DNA of 17,722 nucleotides from CAYXVF01 sp964468125 (GCA_964468125.1 CAYXVF010000123.1:1-17722); one strand, 5' to 3'. Positions 1 through 7,847 are shown, counted from the first letter of the stretch. Notes: a model not told the origin generated them from the sequence alone. Program-made: numbers and translations.

Positions 1-1
1 C

Positions 2-997
2 TCAGAGGTGTTTATCGCTGTCAACGTGGGGGTGTTGCGTGAAAAGCGGTTCCACCTTTCGCTCCCAGAAGTCCGCTTCGCCCGCCCAGAGCTCTACCTC
101 GACGTCCACCACCACGGGCCTGAGCTCGAAATCCGCGATCTTCACTGCGTCCTTGGCTGTACACACGACCGTTCGCCCGCCCGCGGCGCGGGCGACCCGC
201 AGGAGCTCCGCCTCGCTGAAGCGGTGGTGGTCTGGAAAGACGATCGTATCGAAGACCGCCACCCCCGCCTCGGCGAGTCCTTGGGCGACGCGCTCAGGCC
301 GAGCGATCGCCGTCAGGAGCATGACCTCTTGGCCGCGGAGCGTCTCGACCCCGGTCATGCGCGGCCGACTCTGCACGGTCAGCGCATTGGGATAGTGTGC
401 CTCGAGCCACGCGAATGTCCTCTCGTGCCCGCGGACCCCATGGATCCAGAGCACCTGCGCCCGCCTGAGACCGTGGCTGGACTCGCGCAGGGGTCCCCAT
501 GGCAGGTGATGAAGCTCGGAAGGCGGCTGCTCCGCGCGGAGCACGACAATATCGAGGTCCCGGCGCAGCCGTCGGTGGGAGAAGCCATCGTCGAGCACCA
601 GAGAATCGACGCGATGCGCCAAGGCGCGGGCCCCGGCCAGTCGATCGGCGCTGGCGACGATCGGAACCGGCACGGACTCAGCGATCAGGGCCGGCTCGTC
701 GCCGATTCGCTCCGGGTCCGGCAAGCTCCCTGGTTCGTGGACCTCTAGCGCCCTGGATCGGCGTCCATAGCCGCGGGTGAGGAGCCCCGGTCGATGTCCA
801 CGGGCGAGCAAGCCCCGCAGGAGCCAGCGGGCGATCGGCGTCTTGCCGGTGCCTCCAACTTCGAGCGCCCCCACGGAGAAGGTGGGAGGGCCTCCGTGTG
901 CGGAGCGCAGCCACCCCCGGTCGTAGGCTAGGCGACGACTCGACGTGAGGGTGCGGTAGATCGGCGCAAACGGCGCCCCGAGGGGTCCCGGAAACAT
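2..997 (-). CDS. lpxK: Tetraacyldisaccharide 4'-kinase LpxK (lipid A biosynthesis)
   Basis: LpxK phosphorylates the 4' position of the lipid A disaccharide precursor at the inner face of the inner membrane, using ATP. The 331-aa protein is complete and near the usual family length. It carries a Walker A loop G-G-T-G-K-T-P at about residues 48-54, preceded by S-V-G-A-L-E-V; the family usually has Asn where this protein has Ala44. The T-R-G-Y-G-R motif follows at about 74-79, and a D-D-G-F segment followed by H-R-R-L-R-R-D matches the family DDGFQH region, with Ser in place of Gln. A D-H-H-x-F-S motif lies in the C-terminal third. The start is the only ATG before the divergent Hpt gene. The gene reads leftward out of the window, so its operon partners are not visible. 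Identification is secure; the Asn-to-Ala and Gln-to-Ser changes are mild departures. Confidence 0.93.
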   Translation of the reverse strand: MFPGPLGAPFAPIYRTLTSSRRLAYDRGWLRSAHGGPPTFSVGALEVGGTGKTPIARWLLRGLLARGHRPGLLTRGYGRRSRALEVHEPGSLPDPERIGDEPALIAESVPVPIVASADRLAGARALAHRVDSLVLDDGFSHRRLRRDLDIVVLRAEQPPSELHHLPWGPLRESSHGLRRAQVLWIHGVRGHERTFAWLEAHYPNALTVQSRPRMTGVETLRGQEVMLLTAIARPERVAQGLAEAGVAVFDTIVFPDHHRFSEAELLRVARAAGGRTVVCTAKDAVKIADFELRPVVVDVEVELWAGEADFWERKVEPLFTQHPHVDSDKHL

Positions 998-1072
998 CAG
1001 CGGCCCTCGAGGACGGTGAGAAGTTGGCGAAGCCAGCCGGAATCACCGGCACTTAGCACAACGGGGTCATCG

Positions 1073-1452
1073 GTGGGCGCGAGCGATACTCTCATTCAGA
1101 AGTTCCTCTCCACCGCGGAGGAGCGACTCACCGAGCTCGGCGAGGTCCTCTCCACCCTTCGCGAGGCGAGCGACCCGGACGAAGTGGTCAAGCGGCTCGC
1201 CGGCGACCTTCACACCTACAAAGGCGAATCTCGGCTGTTGGGGCTGGAGGAGATCGAACGGATCACCCACGCCGCCGAGGACATGCTCTTCAGCCATCAA
1301 CGGGCCGGTATTCTCAACGAGAATACCGAGCAACTGCTCTTTGAGTCCATCGACCAGATCTTCGTGTGCGTCCAGGCGCTCGTCAGCAACGTCTCCGGAG
1401 CTCTCGCCCGCAATCGCACGCTACTGAATGAGCTGAACCACACCCTTCGTAC
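1073..1452 (+). CDS. Hpt domain, N-terminal fragment of a CheA-type histidine kinase (cut by gap)
   Basis: This is an all-alpha histidine phosphotransfer domain. The motif L-H-T-Y-K-G-E-S-R-L-L-G-L, with the presumed phosphorylated His encoded at 1211-1213, matches the CheA P1 pattern (usually H-T-L-K-G-S-A). Further helices follow (H-A-A-E-D-M-L, then L-L-F-E-S-I-D), also as in CheA. The reading frame enters the N gap at 1453, so the kinase, dimerisation and CheW-like domains expected downstream are not seen. I chose GTG at 1073, with a GGGG stretch 5 nt upstream. An in-frame GTG at 1016 is possible but would leave only 18 bp to the divergent lpxK start and adds a low-complexity leader. It could alternatively be a stand-alone Hpt protein. 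The downstream CheR-like and response-regulator genes favour a chemosensory kinase. Confidence 0.65.
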
Positions 1453-1552
1453 NNNNNNNNNNNNNNNNNNNNNNNNNNNNNNNNNNNNNNNNNNNNNNNN
1501 NNNNNNNNNNNNNNNNNNNNNNNNNNNNNNNNNNNNNNNNNNNNNNNNNNNN
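1453..1552. other. Assembly gap, 100 N
   Basis: Exactly 100 N bases, the conventional placeholder for a scaffold gap of unknown size. The frame entering the gap (codon phase of 1451) differs from the frame leaving it (codon phase of 1554), and the protein families differ on the two sides. More than one gene is therefore likely to be missing, and the true distance may be several kilobases. Confidence 0.98.
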
Positions 1553-1553
1553 C

Positions 1554-1898
1554 GCGGAGAAGTCTCTGCGCCGGGTGCTCTTCCTCGAACCGGCTTTCAG
1601 CTTTGCTCGATACGAGCTGGGTCGGGTGCTACATTTTTGGGGTGAGTACGCGGACGCGGTCCGAGAATACACCCGCGCGGTGCAGACCGCGGAGGACGAC
1701 TTCCTCAGGGAGCGCCTCCGAGAGAGGGCCAGCGGAAGCGGCGAGACCTACTGGTTCGATGCGTCGTTTGTGGCTGAGCTCTGCGAGGCGAATCGCCGTC
1801 GAGCGGAAAATGGCGAAGCGCCTCTAGTCGGGGCAATGTTTGGAAAAGAGGGCACGGGTGCCCTCGGAGATGCACATGAAGGCTGCGGAGACGCCTAG
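1554..1898 (+). CDS. C-terminal TPR part of a probable CheR-type methyltransferase (5' end in gap)
   Basis: An open frame runs from the end of the N gap to a TAG at 1896-1898. Its first part reads S-L-R-R-V-L-F-L-E-P-A-F, then A-R-Y-E-L-G, then A-V-R-E-Y-T-R-A-V. This is a tetratricopeptide-like helix pair with the L-(D/E)-P-x-F-x-x-A-x-Y-x-L-G wording typical of the TPR tail fused to CheR chemoreceptor methyltransferases in myxobacteria and other deltaproteobacteria. The tail after about residue 55 is charged and has no recognisable fold. The methyltransferase domain, if present, lies in the gap. The neighbouring CheA-like Hpt and REC genes support a chemosensory role, but another TPR protein cannot be excluded. 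The last 23 bases overlap the response-regulator gene. Confidence 0.5.
   Translation, partial: AEKSLRRVLFLEPAFSFARYELGRVLHFWGEYADAVREYTRAVQTAEDDFLRERLRERASGSGETYWFDASFVAELCEANRRRAENGEAPLVGAMFGKEGTGALGDAHEGCGDA
1866..1869 (+). promoter_or_regulatory. Ribosome binding site that decides the REC gene start
   Basis: GGAG lies inside the end of the CheR-like gene, 6 nt before ATG 1876 and directly abutting ATG 1870, so initiation at 1876 is favoured. Confidence 0.55.
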
Positions 1899-2268
1899 CT
1901 CAGGACCAAGAGTCGTACTCGTGGACGACAGCATCGTCGCCTTGGAATGGGCGAAGGAAGCGCTGGGCGAATTCGGTTTTGACGTGGTCACCTACAATGC
2001 CTCGCTCGGAATTCAGTCCTTCGTGCGCAAGACTCAACCCAAAGTCGTCCTTCTCGACGTCAACATGCCCGCGCTCAACGGTGACCTCGTCTGCCGCATG
2101 CTCAAGGACAGCGTACAAACACGGGACGTCCTGGTCGCGCTCTATTCCTCGATGCCCGAAGACGAGCTCGGCGAGCTCGCCGCGAAGGCCGGGGCCGACG
2201 GCTACATCGTCAAAACCAACGACGTCGCCCGCCTTGCCGAGCAGCTCAACGCCCTCATCAGAGCCTGA
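1876..2268 (+). CDS. Single-domain response regulator (CheY-like REC)
   Basis: A 130-aa stand-alone receiver domain with no output domain. The acidic pair D17-D18 lies in V-L-V-D-D-S, the phospho-accepting Asp61 in V-V-L-L-D-V-N-M-P, a Ser at about 91 stands in the switch Ser/Thr position (A-L-Y-S-S), and the conserved Lys113 is in Y-I-V-K-T-N, so it should be phosphorylatable. ATG at 1876 is preferred because GGAG at 1866-1869 is spaced 6 nt from it. The ATG at 1870 is too close to that site, and the TTG at 1840 would add a poorly conserved leader. It overlaps the end of the CheR-like gene by 23 bp, which implies translational coupling. It probably receives phosphate from the CheA-like kinase whose N-terminus precedes the gap; this is inference. 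Confidence 0.85.
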   Translation: MKAAETPSSGPRVVLVDDSIVALEWAKEALGEFGFDVVTYNASLGIQSFVRKTQPKVVLLDVNMPALNGDLVCRMLKDSVQTRDVLVALYSSMPEDELGELAAKAGADGYIVKTNDVARLAEQLNALIRA

Positions 2269-2271
2269 CGC

Positions 2272-2652
2272 TCAGGGGAGAATGCGAAAGCTCAGCGGCT
2301 CCTGTTCCAGCAGAGGCTCCCAGACGATGTCCCCGCTCGCCTCGACGAGCTTCGCACGGAACGAGACGGCAGTCCCCGCAGCGAGCCCCCCGGGGATCTG
2401 CGCCACCCATTGTTCACCCGCATCGTCCGGCGAGAAAGCGAGCGAGCTCGCCGTCTCCGATGGGCTCAACGAGTACTCGAGGGTCAACTCCGCGATCTCC
2501 TCCGGGTCGTTGGGCGTGGGAATCACCTCAAATCGATAGGGTCCATCGGTGTCCGCCGTGTCCGAGGGGTAGCTCACGAGGGTGAGCGAGACGTCCCCGC
2601 CGCAGCCAACGAGGGTCGAGAGGCAGCACAGGCCCAAAAGTGCGCATCGCAT
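2272..2652 (-). CDS. Small secreted lipoprotein of unknown function
   Basis: I do not recognise a family. The 126-aa product begins with a lipoprotein signal peptide: Arg2, a hydrophobic stretch, and a lipobox L-V-G-C with the lipidated Cys at about residue 17. The mature part is acidic and rich in Ser, Thr and Glu, with alternating hydrophobic residues that suggest one beta-sandwich domain of immunoglobulin or fibronectin-III type. ATG at 2652 is chosen because it places the signal peptide at the N-terminus; an in-frame upstream start at 2691 would add 13 residues before it. The gene converges with the REC gene (3 bp apart) and diverges from the adenylate cyclase gene across a 95-bp promoter region. 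It is probably anchored in the outer or inner membrane facing the periplasm. No link to cyclase function can be shown. Confidence 0.75.
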   Translation of the reverse strand: MRCALLGLCCLSTLVGCGGDVSLTLVSYPSDTADTDGPYRFEVIPTPNDPEEIAELTLEYSLSPSETASSLAFSPDDAGEQWVAQIPGGLAAGTAVSFRAKLVEASGDIVWEPLLEQEPLSFRILP

Positions 2653-2682
2653 CGGAGCTAAAGATACCCGATCCTCGGCTGT

Positions 2683-2712
2683 TTGACCCATTCTCCAGAA
2701 CCCTCGTACACT
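2683..2712 (+). promoter_or_regulatory. Candidate sigma-70 promoter for the cyclase gene
   Basis: TTGACC at 2683-2688 (5 of 6 to the -35 consensus) is followed, with an 18-bp spacer, by TACACT at 2707-2712 (4 of 6 to the -10 consensus). Transcription would start near 2719, about 29 nt before the ATG at 2748. It lies in the only non-coding stretch between the divergent lipoprotein and cyclase genes. Confidence 0.45.
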
Positions 2713-2736
2713 CGGCGCCGGGCGTCCGTAGCGAAC

Positions 2737-2740
2737 GAGG
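2737..2740 (+). promoter_or_regulatory. Ribosome binding site that decides the cyclase start
   Basis: GAGG lies 7 nt before ATG 2748. It supports the M-K-K-L-L-A-W-F start over a 36-codon upstream extension that would run into the divergent lipoprotein gene. Confidence 0.65.
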
Positions 2741-2747
2741 TCAGCGA

Positions 2748-5351
2748 ATGAAGAAGCTCTTGGCGTGGTTCACCCGCGTCACCCCCCTGCGCATCTCGAT
2801 GTTCATCGCGCTCGTCTTCGTCGTCGCGCACTTCGTCATCGATACGGGTTTTTTCGAGCACGGCTTCTTCTCGCGCAAAGGGTACCTGCGCAGCCTGGAC
2901 CTGAAGCTCCTCGACAGCAAATTCCAATATGCAGCGCTCGACGAATCACCGGATCCCCAGGTGGTCGTGGCGGCGATCGACGAAGAGAGCATCGAAAAAT
3001 ACGGACTCTTTCCCTGGAGTCGAAAGGTCCTGGCGCAGTTCGTCGACGCTCTCTCAAAGCACGAGCCCTCCGTCATCGCCTTCGACATCGTGTTCTCGAA
3101 CGAGGACAAGAATCAGTCGTACATGGGCGTGAAGCGTTTCCTGGATGCCTTCGAGGCCAGCGCGCTGCCCCCTGACTCCACGACCTTCGCGGTGCTCGAG
3201 AAACGCGTTGCGGAGAGCGAAGAGCGATTCTCCCAAGCCGCCAAACGGGTGGAGTCACTGAAAGGCTCGATCCGAAAGGATCTGAAGGGAGCGCAGCGCA
3301 ACCAGCTCATGCGTCTGATCGCCGAAGCGAGCAAGGAGTCCGGGCAGGCAAAGACCGAGCTCGAGACGGCCCGGAAAGCGCTTGCGGACCTCAAGAAGAG
3401 CTCGGGCGAGTTCTTGCAGCTCATGAAAGACCAGGTCAGCGAAATCTCCCCGGATGCAGCGTTTGCCGAGTCGATCGAAAAGGCCGAGAACGTGGTCCTC
3501 GGCTACTTCGCCTACCTCAACGAAGAGGAGATCAAAGATGTTCCTCTCGAAGAGCAACAACGAGACATCGAAACCCTCGAACCGGTGGTGCTCGACGCGA
3601 TCTACGAACCGATGATCGAAGAGCTCGGTGGAGCGGTACTCGAGCGCTTCGACGCGGTACCCGTCGACTGGGACCGGCTGCAGTTCAAAGAAGCTGTGGG
3701 CTTTCAAGCCCCGCTGCCACGCTTCGCTGAGCGCGCCAGGAGCATGGGGTTCTTCAACGCGGAGCCGGATTCGGACAACAACCTACGTCGCGTACGCATG
3801 TTCTATAAGAAGGGAAAGAAGATCTATCCTTCACTCGCTCTGCAGGCCGCGAGCATCTACTACGACGACACACCGTATCCGGAGAATAACCCCATCCGCC
3901 CCGGTCGAACGATCAGTGGCATTAGCATTGGTACCCAGCGCCACATAGTAACCGACCGTCAGAGCAAGATGCTCGTCAACTACTACGCAGATCCCCAGGA
4001 GTACTTCCCGGTCTGTGGCATCGCCGCGATCATCGAAGGTCGTTGCGAAGCCCTCGGCAACGACATGAGCCGGCTGAAGGACAAAGTGGTCATCGTCGGC
4101 GCTACTGCGATCGGCACCTACGACTTGCGCCCCATCGCCTTCGGCACCGTGCCTGGAGTGTTCATTCACGCGATGGCGATTCAGAACATTCTCGATGGTC
4201 GTTTCTTGCAGCGCTTCGAGGGCATCCAGCTCTATGAAATTGCACTGTTCCTCTTCACCGGATTGCTCCTCGGACTGATCATTCACCGGGTTCCGCCCTG
4301 GGCCTCATTGCTCGTGGTCTCGGGTGTCACGTTCACCTACTACGCCGTTGACCTCTACTGGGCCTTTCCACGGGGCTTCTGGCTGGTGAACGTATTGCCG
4401 ACCCTCCAGTGGGCATTCACCTTTGGCGCCATCGTCTTCTACAAATACCTGACCGAAGGTCGGGAAAAGCGACAGATTCGCCAGGCTTTCCAATTCTATC
4501 TGACAAAGAGTGTCGTCGACGAGATGCTCAAGGACACCAGCAAACTCAAACTCGGTGGCGAGCGACGGGTCTGCACGGTGCTCTTCAGCGATATTCGCGG
4601 ATTCACGACCATCAGTGAGTCACTGGAGCCAGAAGAGCTGTCGGCCTTGCTCAACGAGTATCTCACTCCGATGACGAACCTCGTCTTCAAGTATGACGGG
4701 ACCCTCGACAAGTACATGGGCGACGCCATCATGGCGATCTTCGGCGCGCCTGTCCCCTACTCCGATCACGCAGCGCGAGCCTGCCTGGTTGCGCTCGAAA
4801 TGATGGAAGAGCTCGGCAACCTGAAGAGGAAGTGGGCGGCGGAAGGCAGCGCGCACTCTCTCGACATCGGCATCGGACTGAACACGGGCCCCATGTCGGT
4901 CGGTAACATGGGCTCGGAGGTGCGCTTCGACTACACGGTCATGGGCGACCAGGTGAACCTCGGGAGCCGACTCGAGGGAATCAACAAACAGTACGGCACG
5001 AACATCATCATCAGCGAGTTCACCTACGAAGCGGCCAAGGCCGACATTCACGCGCGTGAGCTCGACCTGGTGCGGGTGAAGGGCAAGAATGAGCCGGTCC
5101 GAATCTACGAGCTCATCGGCAAAGGAAAAGCGACGGGCAACGCCGCCGACCTGATCGAGCAGTTCGAGCGAGCGATTCAGGCCTACCGCTCGCAGAACTG
5201 GACGGACGCAATCGCCCTATTTGAACGCATTCGCACGGACTTGAAGCCGGGGGATTTCGCGTCGCAGATGTACATCGACCGCTGCGTTCAATTGCGATCG
5301 CAGGATATGGGCCCGGGCTGGGACGGCGTCTTTACCATGACTACGAAGTAG
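2748..5351 (+). CDS. CHASE2-domain class IIIb adenylate cyclase, membrane-bound
   Basis: An 867-aa transmembrane cyclase predicted to make cAMP from ATP. One N-terminal membrane helix (about 13-32) is followed by an extracytoplasmic CHASE2 sensor (about 45-485). This opens with V-V-V-A-A-I-D-E-E-S and F-D-I-V-F-S and closes with V-V-I-V-G-A-T-A-I-G-T-Y-D. A long charged, heptad-like segment (about 145-232) interrupts it and is probably a coiled coil. Three helices follow (about 495-512, 518-535, 545-566). The catalytic domain (about 605-790) has both metal Asps (D615 and D659), the adenine-specifying Lys (K655), Thr at 730 where class IIIa enzymes have Asp, and the transition-state Asn737 and Arg741. 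All catalytic residues are therefore present and the Thr marks class IIIb. A TPR-like tail ends in W-D-G-V-F-T-M-T-T-K. Adenylate rather than guanylate specificity is inferred from Lys and Thr. It is probably co-transcribed with the CRP-like gene 41 bp downstream. Confidence 0.92.
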   Translation: MKKLLAWFTRVTPLRISMFIALVFVVAHFVIDTGFFEHGFFSRKGYLRSLDLKLLDSKFQYAALDESPDPQVVVAAIDEESIEKYGLFPWSRKVLAQFVDALSKHEPSVIAFDIVFSNEDKNQSYMGVKRFLDAFEASALPPDSTTFAVLEKRVAESEERFSQAAKRVESLKGSIRKDLKGAQRNQLMRLIAEASKESGQAKTELETARKALADLKKSSGEFLQLMKDQVSEISPDAAFAESIEKAENVVLGYFAYLNEEEIKDVPLEEQQRDIETLEPVVLDAIYEPMIEELGGAVLERFDAVPVDWDRLQFKEAVGFQAPLPRFAERARSMGFFNAEPDSDNNLRRVRMFYKKGKKIYPSLALQAASIYYDDTPYPENNPIRPGRTISGISIGTQRHIVTDRQSKMLVNYYADPQEYFPVCGIAAIIEGRCEALGNDMSRLKDKVVIVGATAIGTYDLRPIAFGTVPGVFIHAMAIQNILDGRFLQRFEGIQLYEIALFLFTGLLLGLIIHRVPPWASLLVVSGVTFTYYAVDLYWAFPRGFWLVNVLPTLQWAFTFGAIVFYKYLTEGREKRQIRQAFQFYLTKSVVDEMLKDTSKLKLGGERRVCTVLFSDIRGFTTISESLEPEELSALLNEYLTPMTNLVFKYDGTLDKYMGDAIMAIFGAPVPYSDHAARACLVALEMMEELGNLKRKWAAEGSAHSLDIGIGLNTGPMSVGNMGSEVRFDYTVMGDQVNLGSRLEGINKQYGTNIIISEFTYEAAKADIHARELDLVRVKGKNEPVRIYELIGKGKATGNAADLIEQFERAIQAYRSQNWTDAIALFERIRTDLKPGDFASQMYIDRCVQLRSQDMGPGWDGVFTMTTK

Positions 5352-5392
5352 CGCTACCCTAACCCTGCACTGCGCGGAGAGGCGTTTCTCAT

Positions 5393-6040
5393 ATGTCGGA
5401 TGACAAGCTCTACGAACGATTTGGCAAGCAGATGCCCCCCGGCACCGTGTTGTTTCGCGAGGGCGAGAGCGGCAAAGAGATGTACGTCGTTCAGTCTGGC
5501 AAAGTCCGCATCTCGAAGACCGTCCGAGACGTCGAAAAGACGCTCACGACGCTCGGGCCCGGCGAATTCTTCGGCGAGATGGCGATTCTGAACAACAAGC
5601 CGCGCTCCGCGACCGCCACGGTGGAAGAGGAAGCGAAGGTCTTGGTGATCGACCCGAAGACCTTCGAGGCGATGGTGCGGGGTAACGCGGAAATCGCTGT
5701 CCGCATGATCAAGAAGCTCGCTGCGCGTCTGCAAGAAGCGGACGAGCAGATCGAAAACCTGCTCCTAAAGGATCACAACTCGCGTGTGGTTCACTTCCTC
5801 TCGGCGATGGCCACCCGCCAAGGCAACCAGGTCGAAGGTGGGATCATGGTGGAGATCAGCGTGAAAGACCTCGCCGGCAAAGTCGGCCTTGAGGTCGAGC
5901 CCGTCAACGACGTGCTGAACAAGCTGATCCGCGCCAAGCTCGTACGCATCACCGAGACCGGCCTCTTGATCCACGAGCCTGCCAAACTCCGCGAGTTCCT
6001 CGAGTTCCTCGAGATGAAAGAAAAATTCGGAGACATTTAG
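5393..6040 (+). CDS. CRP/FNR-family cyclic-nucleotide-binding transcription regulator
   Basis: A 215-aa protein with an N-terminal cyclic-nucleotide-binding beta-barrel (about 10-120) and a C-terminal winged-helix region (about 150-205). The phosphate-binding cassette reads F-F-G-E-M-A-I-L followed by P-R-S-A-T. Glu62 would contact the ribose 2'-OH, and Arg71-Ser72 the cyclic phosphate, as Glu72, Arg82 and Ser83 do in E. coli CRP. A long dimerisation helix follows, then a helix-turn-helix-like segment V-K-D-L-A-G-K-V-G-L-E-V-E-P-V-N. The recognition helix lacks the Arg-Glu-x-x-x-Arg pattern of classical CRP (it is acidic), so its DNA target probably differs or DNA binding may be weak. GGAGAGG at 5376-5382 precedes the ATG. 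Its position directly after a cyclase with all ATP-specifying residues makes cAMP its likely ligand (inference). Confidence 0.88.
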   Translation: MSDDKLYERFGKQMPPGTVLFREGESGKEMYVVQSGKVRISKTVRDVEKTLTTLGPGEFFGEMAILNNKPRSATATVEEEAKVLVIDPKTFEAMVRGNAEIAVRMIKKLAARLQEADEQIENLLLKDHNSRVVHFLSAMATRQGNQVEGGIMVEISVKDLAGKVGLEVEPVNDVLNKLIRAKLVRITETGLLIHEPAKLREFLEFLEMKEKFGDI

Positions 6041-6056
6041 AGGCTCCGGTTTCCAC

Positions 6057-6085
6057 CGTCGTTCCCCTCTGGGTGAGGGACGACG
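6057..6085. terminator. Imperfect hairpin between convergent genes
   Basis: C-G-T-C-G-T at 6057-6062 pairs with A-C-G-A-C-G at 6080-6085. C-C-C and T-C inside it pair with G-A and G-G-G after two bulged bases (6063, 6067), leaving a 5-nt loop. It lies 17 bp after the CRP-like stop codon, between convergent genes. No clear T-tract follows on either strand, so intrinsic termination is only possible. Confidence 0.3.
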
Positions 6086-6200
6086 TCGGCACCTCCAGAA
6101 GTGCTCCGTCTGTCTCCGTTCTCTTTCTCTGTGTTTGCGAGCCGCTCCCGGCTTGCCCTGCGGCCAAGACCGAAAGCAGCGACCGATAGGAGAGAACGGC

Positions 6201-7823
6201 TCAATCCGCAGGCCAGGGGTCTTCTGGGACTTCCGTGGGGGCCGGCTCGGCTGAGAGGGTTTCGATGTTGGCGATGAGCTGTTCCATCAACTCGATATCC
6301 GCGCGAATGTCTCGGTCGCCTTGACCGTCGTTGGCGCTGTCCTCGTAGTCCGCGGCCGCGGCGACCAGTCCCACCAGCACGTCGAGCGCTTCCGCTGGTG
6401 CGCCCGCGTGAAACGCGGTGACCGCTTCGACGACGCCGACGTAGATGTTCAGCACGACGAAGCTCTTCTCGACCATCGGGGTCTCGAAGAGGCCGCGCGT
6501 GGGTGTTTCGAGCGGTGTGTTCGGAAAGACCACCTGGCGGCTCTGGGTCAGGGTTTCGCCGGTGGTCGGGTCGCGAAAACTCATCTCGATCTGCGCGACG
6601 ACCGCAGAAGACTCGTCGCCTACCGCTCGATCGTTCGGCATCACCTCGATCAACAGACGGCTGCCACCGCCACGACGATCACCGTTGTCGGTGACGTCGT
6701 CGGCGGATTCGCGATGGGCCACGAAAACGCTCGGGAGCTGCAACCGACCACCGTCCTCGGCGTTTTCCCAGAGCGGTGAGCCCCGGGCGGCGCCAAAATC
6801 ATAGAGGGGCCCTACGCGCACGGCGATGTCGACGTCCCGGGCGATGGGTACGGTGAAGTAGCTGAGCTCCTCGGTGAACACCTCGTTCACCGCGGTCGCG
6901 TCCTCGACGAAATAGAAATTGCCGTCGCTCTGGAGCGCGAGGTCGCGCATGAGCTCGATATTGAACGACTGACCGACGCCAATGGTGGTCAGGCCGATCC
7001 CGTCGCTGTTCTGCGCGGCGCTCATCGTGAGAATGGCGTCCGGATCCGTTTCGCCGGCGGTCGGTTGGCCGTCGGAGAGCAACAAGACACGCGCCTCCCG
7101 TTCCGGGTCGAACGCGGCACTGAGCTGCCCGTAGCCCTCCTGGAGCGCGTCATAGATGTTGGTGCTGCCTCCGGCGAGCAAGCCATCGACGATCTCGAGA
7201 AGCGCGTTGCGATTGCCGAGCAGCTCTCCGAGCTCGAAACGAACGCGGGCGCGCCCGTCGTAGGTGATGAGCGCGATCCGGTCGCTGTCCCGCATTTCGT
7301 TGATGAGAAGGCGCAGCCCGTCTTGCACGGAGGCGAGCTTGTTTTCGCTCTGCATCGAGCCTGAGACGTCCACCACCACCGAGAGGTCCAATGGCGGACT
7401 TTCGTTCGGGTCGACGACGATCGGAGAATTCAGCCCGATCTGAAGCAAGGTGCAGTTGTTGCCGTCGATCAGATTGTTCATCACGCCGAGCATGGCCTGC
7501 AGGCAGATGCGGTCACCGCAATCCGCCGGGGGCAGCTCGCCGTAGTGCTCGGCGAAGAAACCCGCCGCGTCCATGTCCGAAGCCCGGGGCACCCCGCCCG
7601 CCTCGATTTGGCTGCGAAAATAGCCAAAGTCCTGAGCGCCGCCGAAGCCGACGTTCGTCCCCGGGCTCGCCGCGCCGCCTCGGTCGTTGCTGCTGTTACT
7701 ATTTCCGAATCCCCCGGACTCCGAAGCACCCGTCGGGGCCGAGATGTCGCTGCTGTCGACCCCCGCACACCCGAAGGCAGCGACCACGGTGAACAGAACC
7801 ACGACCCTCCAGCTCATGCGCAT
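6201..7823 (-). CDS. Von Willebrand factor A domain lipoprotein
   Basis: A 540-aa secreted lipoprotein. A signal peptide with Arg2 and Arg6 ends in A-A-F-G-C, with lipidation expected at Cys19; the lipobox is slightly unusual because Phe precedes Gly. A Ser/Gly/Asn-rich linker (about 24-60) is followed by a short region resembling the N-terminal domain found before VWA in YfbK-like proteins (about 62-110). The VWA domain spans about 146-320. Its metal-ion-dependent adhesion site is complete: D152-x-S154-x-S156 (D-V-S-G-S-M), Thr221 in G-G-S-T-N, and Asp251 in L-L-L-S-D-G. The C-terminal part is beta-rich, then helical. The start at 7823 is fixed by AGGAGG 6 nt upstream. Expected role: metal-dependent protein binding at the cell envelope; the partner is unknown. 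It is monocistronic, convergent with the CRP-like gene, and preceded by a sigma-54-type promoter. Confidence 0.9.
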   Translation of the reverse strand: MRMSWRVVVLFTVVAAFGCAGVDSSDISAPTGASESGGFGNSNSSNDRGGAASPGTNVGFGGAQDFGYFRSQIEAGGVPRASDMDAAGFFAEHYGELPPADCGDRICLQAMLGVMNNLIDGNNCTLLQIGLNSPIVVDPNESPPLDLSVVVDVSGSMQSENKLASVQDGLRLLINEMRDSDRIALITYDGRARVRFELGELLGNRNALLEIVDGLLAGGSTNIYDALQEGYGQLSAAFDPEREARVLLLSDGQPTAGETDPDAILTMSAAQNSDGIGLTTIGVGQSFNIELMRDLALQSDGNFYFVEDATAVNEVFTEELSYFTVPIARDVDIAVRVGPLYDFGAARGSPLWENAEDGGRLQLPSVFVAHRESADDVTDNGDRRGGGSRLLIEVMPNDRAVGDESSAVVAQIEMSFRDPTTGETLTQSRQVVFPNTPLETPTRGLFETPMVEKSFVVLNIYVGVVEAVTAFHAGAPAEALDVLVGLVAAAADYEDSANDGQGDRDIRADIELMEQLIANIETLSAEPAPTEVPEDPWPAD

Positions 7824-7829
7824 GAGAAA

Positions 7830-7835
7830 CCTCCT
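7830..7835 (-). promoter_or_regulatory. Consensus Shine-Dalgarno of the VWA lipoprotein gene
   Basis: On the minus strand AGGAGG lies 6 nt before ATG 7823. This favours 7823 over the in-frame ATG at 7817. Confidence 0.7.
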
Positions 7836-7847
7836 GAGGCGAGTAAA

